Positions 36,901-64,000 of a stretch of 64,000 nucleotides of DNA are shown piece by piece (within the stretch, counting starts at the first letter, position 1; each line of letters opens with the position of its first letter). The stretch lies in NCBI GenBank assembly GCA_036937835.1, contig CM072874.1, forward strand, positions 12,352,001 to 12,416,000. Direction: 5' to 3'. The stretch comes from Pampus argenteus (taxonomy: Eukaryota > Chordata > Actinopteri > Scombriformes > Stromateidae). The position numbers and the translations under genes are program-made. Under the pieces are notes generated by a model that saw nothing but the letters and a program-made list of their open reading frames with translations, was not told where the DNA came from and did not search any database.

Positions 36901-38023
36901 AGCAATTTGTAATACATGTTTCACAAGGGTAATGAAAGCAGAGGAAAATGACGAGTTTCTTTACGAGTTTTAGCACAGCAAATCTTATAAATCCCATGAA
37001 ACAAAGATATATTAAAGCAATATGAAGCACCAGCAGCCAGATTAAGTAAAAGCAGTTAATTTAAATTTTAAGGCAAAAAGTTCAATACAAGCCAAAGCAT
37101 GTTTTTTTACTAGGAAAAAAAATAACATTTGGGTCAGTTCTGTTCTTTGTTTTGTAAAAGTGATATCAGTTTAGGTCTGAGCTATGACATATTAAATCTG
37201 CCATCTCTGCTCACTACATCTTACTCTCAGGTGTACATGAACTAAATGTACACCTGGTAAGATGTACATTTTGATTAAATTAGGAACTTTTTTATTGACT
37301 AAAATACAAAAATGTGAAATTATCCGTTAGCTTATTTACATCGGCCATTTTTTTTATAAAATCCATATCGTGCATCCCTGATATTTATACCAATATATGC
37401 ATTTATGTCAGTTCTTAAGCAGACCCTGCCTCCTCCTGTAATTTTTGGGCTTTTTTTTATTTTTTTGTACATATGACAGAGATAGAGAAAGAGAGGAGTG
37501 TGTCACTATGGGTAACTCGCATAGCAAGCAATTCTTACATACAATAGGTTTGTAAAAGCTCGTCTATAGCTAAGACTGAAAATATATTTTAGCATGTTTA
37601 TTAGTTATTTTAACTCCAAGCAGCAACATACAAGTTGGGCTATCTGTTGCAACCTATCTATGGCTACAGAGCTGTGATAAAGTTACATTATCGTGAGCCA
37701 AGTGGGCTGCGTGCTTAACTAACGTTACCCTAATATGGAAAACATGGGCTACACCGTGCACAAGTTTCAGTTCTCCAGTTAATGAAAAGACCATGTCTGT
37801 TTTTTTGCAATAAAAAGGCCAGCTAGCGGCCAGAGCGGTTTGCTAACTCGTGCAAGAATTTACCATCAGACTCTCTAGCAACCCCCCATTGATGCCCGGC
37901 TAACCCACGGGCTAACTCGCTAACGTAGCATGCAAGCTAAATGTCATTTCAATTCAACACTCACATTGGCTCCAGGAGTTTTGCCAGCCACGACTTCAAG
38001 GCTTCCACATTTTCTATGATCAT
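21912..38023 (-). CDS. rbm27: RNA-binding protein 27 (RBM26/27 family)
   Basis: A nuclear CCCH/RRM protein; RBM26/27 proteins are linked to nuclear poly(A) RNA surveillance. Coding exons, in order of translation: 37965-38023, 35928-36046, 34888-35015, 34485-34564, 33598-33797, 32841-33143, 31967-32194, 30346-30522, 29296-29442, 28874-29027, 28514-28667, 27831-28064, 27384-27515, 26624-26749, 26352-26426, 26057-26233, 25616-25720, 23731-23958, 23433-23516, 23149-23268, 21912-22013. All phases join, giving 1043 residues (1055 if exon 8 ends at 30310); human is 1060 from memory. Domains: N-terminal PWI-like region (1-75), Arg/Ser-rich region in exon 5, CCCH finger C292-x8-C301-x5-C307-x3-H311, proline-rich segment, RRM (about 552-625; KLEVRKIPRELNNITKLNEH, GDPEAALIQYTKNEEA), coiled coil (exons 14-17), RG-rich stretch and C-terminal RRM-like unit (FKTRSEAENAANQGAKF), acidic tail ending YESRSWRR. 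Synteny favours RBM27 over RBM26. One intron has a GC donor. Confidence 0.95.
26622..26623 (-). other. Non-canonical GC splice donor in rbm27
   Basis: Exon 14 ends KKKQ and the intron begins gcatgt, not gt. Exon length (126 bp, 42 codons) and the continuation EALKLQQDMRKK in the next exon fix the junction. Confidence 0.85.
36630..37380. mobile_element. Non-autonomous hAT-like DNA transposon in rbm27 intron 1
   Basis: The left end tagggatgcacaatat (36630) and right end atatcgtgcatccctg (37380) are inverted repeats. They are flanked by near-identical 8-bp duplications, atattcat (36622-36629) and atatttat (37381-37388), the duplication length of hAT elements. The element is 751 bp and has no transposase frame, so it is non-autonomous. 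The left terminal base t in place of c and the one-base TSD difference suggest moderate age. Confidence 0.8.
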
Positions 38024-38528
38024 CGTGAGAAAGACTATAATACTGTCTATAAAATGAAAGTGCGTTTTGATAAACCTGCTTTCATCGTCTATAAATTTAT
38101 AAGCTTTAAGGCCTTGTGTCTCTCTTCACTGCAGCTCGGACAAAGTGATTTACGGCATGGCAACACAAGTCGAGTTGTCGTAACACGGGCCAGACCACAC
38201 GACGGACGTTATTGATAACGTGTCCTTATACAACCACGATTAATTAAAATCAAATACGTAGCCCTACAATTGTTTATTGAAATATGGAACTAGAAAAAAA
38301 TTAATTATTTCAAGAACCAATTTTCCTTTTCAATAAATATGAAACCAGTTTACGTCTACAAAGTTCAACGGACAACATTTCCCAGAAAACAATGCGAGAA
38401 ACCGATTGTGGATGTCATCAGCCGGGCACCGGTGGCGTGGGTTTCCCTTACCTTGTCAAACTGGAAACTATTTCTGCTCTTTTCTGTCTAAACAAAATAA
38501 TAATAGATAACTTGTAGTTTGGATCAAA
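38024..38528. promoter_or_regulatory. Divergent promoter of rbm27 and lars1
   Basis: Only 505 bp separate the two start codons on opposite strands. No TATA box is evident at either side. At about 38372-38395 the sequence acaacatttcccagaaaaca followed by atgc resembles the ZNF143/Staf motif (tacaattcccagaatgc), common at TATA-less bidirectional promoters of housekeeping genes. Both UTRs start in this stretch; exact start sites are unknown. Confidence 0.65.
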
Positions 38529-57381
<18,853 letters not shown>

Positions 57382-59749
57382 AGTAATATTGTCTCACACA
57401 CAGGGGCACGTTCAGCAGTGAATTATTTGATAAAGGTTCAAATGCATGATGAAATGTTACCATTAAACAGGTCATTTTGACAAAGCCATAGAGCACTGAC
57501 TCAGAAGTTTATGTACGTTTTTATAATTTATGTTTCTATACTTTCTATACACCGTTTGCTACTGCATATGGTGTTAGATCTGACAGATATGCTATATACT
57601 TTTTCACTGTTTAGCATCTTTTCACTGCTGAATGTGACCTCAGGGAATATCTGAAACTAATGGGACCTGAAAGGTTTGCATCTATCTTTGGAAAAAAAGA
57701 CACTCACAGTATGTTTTAGATCTGGATTTGGTTGGCACAAAACTCATAATGGTATAGTGTTTAGTCTTTGGGACTTAAGTTAGAAGGACTTAAGTGTTAA
57801 TGATGAGAAAAAACCTACAAATAAAAAAAATTTAAATCATCACAAGCATTTTAATTTAAAATTTTGGGAGGATAACACCAGACTTTGTATTTTGTTACCA
57901 TCTTTTCATCATTTGTTAGATGAAAGCTCATCTCACATCTTTTGGCTACCCAAAATGAGGCACAATAAATAAGCAACTATCTCTATAATGAAGCTTTTAA
58001 ATAAAGGTTTTTGAAAGGGAGTGAACAAACATCTGCTACCATGCCATCGCTGGCCAGCCACTCATTTCATGCTATTACATTGTAAGATTGCTACTGCATC
58101 CTCCTGAATGCCTGTTGTTTTCATAGAGATGGTAATGTGACGGCTGTGTTGTTTTATACATTGAAGGTGAGACGTATTGTTCCCTCATGTTTTGTCAGCT
58201 TGTCAGACAGCTTTCCTATTTTCTAGCTATGGATGGTGTTAGTCTAGCTTTTCCAGAGAAATAATAAAACCTATAAAATATTCAGTTTCCGTCAGTTGAT
58301 TCTCACCTTTTTCTGTGCTGTTTTGTTTCTTCTATTGACACAAATAAGACAAGTGTTTTCCACAAAAATAAGTGTGATCTCATGGTTTTGGCAAAGTTGC
58401 TGGACCTTTGCCCAGATAATGTAGATGGAGACTCTCCTGATAAGAATGTTGCATAATAAGTGTAGCTGTGTAGAAAATAACTGGGCAAAATATTTAAACA
58501 CTAATACACAAAATGGAGAGAAAGCAAGTAATTTTTCATGTGTTGGTGTACTATATGTTTTCAAATACACAAGACAAATGTGTATATATGTACTGTAATT
58601 TTTTTTTTTTTTAAATCAAAGTACTTTTGTTTAAGCAGAAAGTAGACATTTCCATCATATCTGTTGCAGAGGTTTGGATCTGCAGGTAATTATTACCATG
58701 TTTCTGTGCTTCTCTGCTTCAGAGGCTGTGGGGAGATCTAAACTTACTTTCCACCAGCGATCACTATTATTCAAGCAACTTTGTGTTACATTGTATGAAT
58801 GAATTGAAAGATTGATACAGAAAATATAAATTATCTTTAAAAAGGAACTCAGATGAGCTCTAGTGTCATTCTGAGACACAAAACCACAATGGTTTCACTA
58901 CATGTCTTTCCACCATGTAAAGCTCCTGTCAGTTCTCTCGGTTTCTCTTTCTGCCACCCTTGTCACTCTCACACACACACACACACACACACACATCGTA
59001 TATCAGTCTACTTTTAAAGGTCAGTGTCAGAACACAGGAAATGTGGACGGTATAAATGAATCTCCTCTAAACAACATCTTTCTTGTTTGTGGTTAGATTC
59101 ATCTCTCAGTCCCCCGCTCTTCACTGCACAGGTCTGAGTTTCTGCCTTAAGGGTGAGTGTAACATTTATTGTACTATTCATCTTTTTGAAACCCTTACTA
59201 GGAACAATGCACATAAGTAAGCTGCGTTTGAATGCCATAGGTCAAAACGAAAACTGTTACATTTATATTCTTGTGTGTGAGCCTATGTTTAACATCCGCA
59301 AGTGAAAATAGTTTAATTTACTTAATTTCTCATATTTGTCTACATGTTTTAGATGTGCAACGCATCACTGTTATATTCTAAAGACAAATATGTAAATACA
59401 TAATTACCTTAAACAAGATTTCAGTCTGTTCTGCTGTGCTGGTATATTTGTGTTAAGTGTATGCATCCATTCACATCTATTTTATGCCCAATATTCATGT
59501 TCATGCACCCTGATGTGTATCTGCTCTCTCTGCGTTTGCTGTATTAGCGAGAGGACACAGTGAAGTCTCAGGCAGAAGACAACTACAAGACTTATCTCTG
59601 TCACACAGCTTCTGGCCGAGTTATCCGACTACTGGTTTATCTGCTCCGACACACACCCTCTCGCTGGGGAAGTGTCTCCCTCCTCCCCTACACCTCCCTA
59701 TTCTTACTCCCTGCTCACCCTCTCCTTCTCTCGCCTCACCCCTCTCTGG
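57382..59749. other. lars1 3' UTR and lars1-plac8l1 intergenic DNA
   Basis: AATAAA signals at 57964-57969 and 58263-58268 are candidate lars1 poly(A) sites. Beyond them the sequence is AT-rich with a T-tract (58599-58612) and a (CA)n run (58971-58995). A frame on the plus strand opens at about 59564 and runs into the plac8l1 start, but has no earlier Met. No other gene is seen. Confidence 0.55.
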
Positions 59750-61239
59750 ATGCCAGGAGCTTCGAGGTATGGAGCAGACAACACACACACACCAGTAAGT
59801 GTTTCTTTGTCCCAACTGGTACACAGTGTTGTCACCAGTGAACACAATAGAATTACAGCAAATGGCTCACTTATCTTATTCTCCTTTTCCATGCTGTTGT
59901 GTTTCCTCTTAATTTTTTTCTTCTATGTCTCTATGATTAATGATAACACAAATGAAACAGGAGCATTTTTATAAATCTATTGTTATTGTTGCTCTTGCTC
60001 TGGTGCTGCTTGCCATCACTGCATTTTATTGTGATTAAAATGTTGCTAAAGGGCCTAAATTATATGAATGCAAAATTAAATGCTGTATCACATGCACTAT
60101 TTTATTAGAGGTAGGATATTATTAGTAGGATATATTACTGTGATTGTGGTGGTGTGCTGCTAAAAATTTCTTTTTAGCAGAGTACAAAAAAATGCTGTTT
60201 AGGAAATTAGCTGAATGAATTAAATGAATTAAATCCTTGCTTTCAGGGGACTAATTGATTAATTTGAGACTATTTGAATATTAAGCCTGCAGTTGAGTAT
60301 CAGTAGCATGTTGGAGGTAAAGGTAGATTCATTACAAATCTGATTTCAGACCCAAACAAGAAGAGGAAGTGGGGGCCTTCACTACAGGAAGTGAGGATAC
60401 CTGGAGGTCAAATGACATCCTTGCAGCAACAGACCCAATACTCACACAGCCTGGCCTCGGCATCACCACGACAACCATTACCACCATCACACAGACGGGA
60501 GGAGACTGGAGCACTGGCCTGTTTGACATCTGTAGAGACAAGACCACGTGTAACATGCACACACAAAATTTTTATTTTTTTTTCTACTTCTGTCACAAAC
60601 TCTCTCACACATAGTGCTGACCTGTGCATGCGATTGCAGGTATTCTCGGGGCTCTGGTACCGTGCTGTTTAGACCTTAGTTTATCCCACCAGTATGGAGA
60701 GTGTCTGTGTATGCCCCTCCTACCAGGATCCACCTTTGCCATGAGAGTCGGAATCAGGGAGAGGTATAAGATACAAGTAAGTGTGTGTGCGTTCACATGT
60801 GAAAAACAATTTATCTGTAGGAAATGATTTGTGTTGTTGATAAAGCTTCCTTGACTACAAATACAGGTACAGGACTTTTCAAATATATTCCTGTTCACAA
60901 TAACATTATCACACATATACTGTTTAACGTAACTTGGGAATCTCACTCTATGACAAAACTAACAAACAATAGCTATCAAAGAAAGTAGATAAATTGAAAT
61001 TGACACTTTAATTTGCCTTTTCACTGGGGTGTTCCTGCTGCATTCTTGTCTTTTGCTGGACGCTGCACATATTGTCTGTCTGCACCCGTTTGTACGTTTA
61101 TCCTCAGGGCAGTGTGTGTGAGGACTGGGCCACGGTGTATTGCTGTTACCCTCTGGCTGTATGCCAGATGATAAGAGAGATGAAGAGGAGGATGAAGTCT
61201 CAGACGTATCGTGTTTCCACTGCCCTCGAGTGCTCCTGA
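59750..61239 (+). CDS. plac8l1: PLAC8-like protein 1
   Basis: A small cysteine-rich protein of the PLAC8/cornifelin family; its molecular role is not established. Coding exons are 59750-59766, 60350-60549, 60640-60776 and 61108-61239 (stop TGA), phases 2, 1 and 0, giving 161 residues; human PLAC8L1 is 177. The start ATG at 59750 was chosen because it is the first Met in its frame and its donor (gtatgg) leaves the phase the next exon needs, giving MPGASR joined to PKQEEEVGAF; this N-terminus is the least certain part. The diagnostic core is QTGGDWSTGLFDICRD, then LVPCCLDLSLSHQYGECLC, MPLLPGSTFAMRVGIRERY and GSVCEDWATVYCCYPLAVCQ. The usual CxxCxxC spacing at the start of the PLAC8 core is partly changed (ILGALVPCC). 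Position next to lars1 matches human. Confidence 0.85.
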
Positions 61240-64000
61240 AGAAACTGAAGACAGTAAATGAGGCCTGTCCCTCTATGATTCAATGCAGACCACAAGACCA
61301 GCTGAGATCACTGGTATGAATAACATGAAGAAATCAATACCATAAGGCTTGAACTTACTTTTCAATGCCCCTGAGGACGCATTGGATAATAAATCAAACA
61401 TATCCTACAACATTCAAAAAAAAAGACTGGAAAGGACAACCTGATTAATAACATAAACAGCAACAATTTTTAAAGCTGTAAAATCTGAACTAAGTTCATT
61501 AAACCTATTTTAATACGTATAGAATTGAGTTGACATATTTTCCTAGCACCATAATGCTCTTTATTTCTTGTTTATTTGTCCATTTCTTTGAGAATATCAA
61601 CCTCAGAAACTTCAGCAACCGCCTCACTGTAATGGAGGGGAATTTGATTTTGTTTGTTTTGCTCAGAACAGTGAAAACTTATTTCACTGATTTGACTGAA
61701 TAGCAAAAAGAACAATGTCCCTTCAAAGGAAAGTGGTACCATTAAAGTGAGAAATCTTTGTGTGATTTGGGAGAGCCGACTCTTTGATTTTTGTCTTGCA
61801 TGCCAAAGGTCACCAGACACATTAACATGCTCCGTTTCTCTCTCAGACATGAAGGGAAGATGAAGTGAGGAAACATAAAGCTTTCTAGACCTTGGGGCAC
61901 AGATTGTGCAATTGGGGCATAACTCACTATTGGGGACAATATCTATAAATCAGATTAATAAAGCAGCATTTTCAAAGTCACATTTAAATCTTAAGTATGT
62001 TAAGCAAGAGTAGCACAGACAAGCAGCATGCCAGTTCAGTTTGATCTAAGCAGTCATTTGGTAAGCAATGCTTTTGAACATTGTCTCGTTCATTTTACAG
62101 TTAAACAAGTGCGCAAGTTCATTCAGTATGCAGAACCAGCTGTCTTATTACCCGACATGCAGGCCGCTGTGCAGCTCCGATTACAGTCAACAGTTCAAGT
62201 ACAGTCTGATGATAATAAAGCTTATTTCCATATTTCTGTCATTCTTTTATCCTTCTATACCTCGGTTCACCCTCAGGCATTCAATCATATTATTAATCCA
62301 GTTCCTCATTGCTGTAGTTCCCTGAACCCAAAATGCCAAACAGCAAGAATAATGTAGGTATGAAAAATGTTTTTATACAGAAAGCTGATGGGTCCTCAAA
62401 GGGCAAATATGTAATTTGCTAACCCTTACGGATATGGTCCCTCCACACCCGGTAGCTACTTCAAATGAAATAGGGAAAGCGACAAAATGGGTTTGGTGTC
62501 AAAAAGGAGAGAGCTGTGAATGATTAAATCAAGTGTGTTTTACATATAGTGCACTGCACATTTCATGGAACTGATCTGCTGTACATGAAATGAAAATAAA
62601 TATGTTTTAAACTCTGCAATTCTTCAGAAGTGTACACTTATCTGATTATTTTGTTGTTGCTTGTTAGACTAATACGTATCAGAATGATAAAGAATGATCG
62701 AATAATAACGATGATCCACATTTGTAGTGTGGATGAATTATTTCAGATTATAGTCTTTGCGAAATGCAATTGAGCACAGTGGTGATGATATTTCTGTCTA
62801 TAAATGCTTGTAAAATAACTTTGCTTTGCATTATGGCCATGCTCATCCACCATTTATGTCCCACAGTGGGAATTTTGATTTTACACTTTACACAGAGGAA
62901 CCAAGAGCAGCTCATGTTTTGCTCTCGTGTATTCATATACATAAAATAAACATAATTCTTTTTTTTTTTTTTTACAAATTCCCATCTGAAAAGCATAAAT
63001 AAATAAAAATACTGTAGGTTCATATTTGTGTAATATACTGTAGCATACTGGCACAGAATCAAATCCTACTAATTAAATTGCCCGAGCTGTAGTCCTCACT
63101 TATGTGTTGAAGTAACAACTTCTGTAAGTTTCACAGTGGCTGTGACTTAAGCTCAAAATGGTCACCGTGATTATACTTATGTCTGCATTGGGCTCCAGTG
63201 TCTCCTAAACAGCCCTGAGTGGATAAATGCTTCTGCAGCTCCACTGCTCTCTGTCTACTGTGGGAGATCTGCCTCAAGCAGACACAGTGGGAACATCTTT
63301 CCCTCCGTGTACAATGGCCAAATGTTATTGTTTAAGTATCTTAGAACTGGGCTGGTAAATTGGAAATCTCTTTACACAGACCTTCTTCACATGTGGACAT
63401 ATTAGTTGCGGCAGTCTAGCCTGAATAACGTGATAAACAAGCAAAATTACAAAAAAAAAACATATTCTGTCTCTTATCTGAACTGGTTTTGTGATTTCTG
63501 CCTCCAACCCAGTGCAATGAAGATGGACATAACTTTATTTTTGGTGCTAAGACCATTAAAACACTATCCAAAAATATTTATTTTAAGAATCAGGATAATA
63601 CCGTGCTACTATTTATTAAAGAAATAGTCCCTATGAAAAACTGTTACAGTGAGATCTGTAGGCAATCCAAAGTAACAAGGAATTCCTGTCACCTGCATTG
63701 CATTACCATGAACACTGCACACACACACACACACACACACAGCCTTGCCTTACGTCATCTCTACCAGTTACACCTCCATGTCTGAACCGTTAGGGGGCAG
63801 TCTTGTCGCAGATGTGAGCCTCTGCTGTCTTTTTTTTTTCCTGTTCCTGAAGCTGCTCAGTGTGGTGGAATCAGTCTTAAGTGCTGATCCAGGGTCAGAT
63901 TTGGGATTTCCACAGCAGCAGCAGTATAGTAGAGGTCAAGATTTGGAACAGTGAAGCCCATCCTAAGTCAGTAGTCAGAGAGCGTCCAAAATAACCCCTG
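61240..64000. other. plac8l1 3' UTR and downstream DNA without a gene
   Basis: AATAAA at 61388-61393 is a likely plac8l1 poly(A) signal. The rest holds short random frames, a T-tract (62958-62974), a (CA)n run (63717-63741) and, near the right edge, a short CAG run (63915-63924). I see no exon with splice context and no RNA gene. Confidence 0.6.

Noticed and set aside
62028..62357. 109-residue plus-strand frame after plac8l1
   Set aside because: No similarity, AT-rich composition and no partner exons.

Overview
The window is vertebrate nuclear DNA from a ray-finned (teleost) fish. The signs are multi-exon genes with GT-AG introns of about 0.1-2 kb, many CA/GT, CT and AAT microsatellites, teleost-type dispersed repeats, and a fish-style fused IL-4/13 cytokine gene directly beside rad50. 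I rebuilt gene models by hand: exon phases are consistent at every junction described, and products were recognised by recalled similarity to vertebrate families, not by a database search.

Layout: (1) 2.2-3.5 kb, + strand: the last four exons of rad50 (gene truncated by the window start). (2) 3.9-4.8 kb, + strand: a four-exon il4/13 cytokine gene only 436 bp after the rad50 stop, followed at about 6.2-7.1 kb by what looks like a decayed tandem copy of it. (3) 7.1-15.3 kb: intergenic DNA with repeats, large microsatellites, a perfect 25-bp hairpin, a possible WD-repeat pseudogene, and AT-rich homeodomain-site clusters. (4) 15.3-16.7 kb, - strand: pou4f3, two exons, complete. (5) 19.4-38.0 kb, - strand: rbm27, 21 coding exons, complete, with a long 3' UTR and a 751-bp hAT-like element in intron 1. 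(6) 38.5-57.4 kb, + strand: lars1, cytoplasmic leucyl-tRNA synthetase, 32 coding exons, complete and divergently transcribed from a 505-bp shared promoter with rbm27. (7) 59.7-61.2 kb, + strand: plac8l1, four coding exons. (8) 61.2-64 kb: no gene seen.

The order pou4f3-rbm27-lars1-plac8l1 matches my recollection of human 5q32, and rad50-il4/13 matches the human 5q31 RAD50-IL13-IL4 cluster; here both blocks are contiguous. The genes do not form a single pathway: DNA repair (rad50), type-2 immunity (il4/13), sensory-cell transcription (pou4f3), nuclear RNA binding (rbm27), and translation (lars1). No bacterial-style system, CRISPR array, tRNA or rRNA was found. The most novel item is the il4/13 relic; next are complementary GT/CA repeats bracketing a rad50 exon, an intact-ended hAT element, a duplicated module in two lars1 introns, and a GC-AG intron in rbm27.
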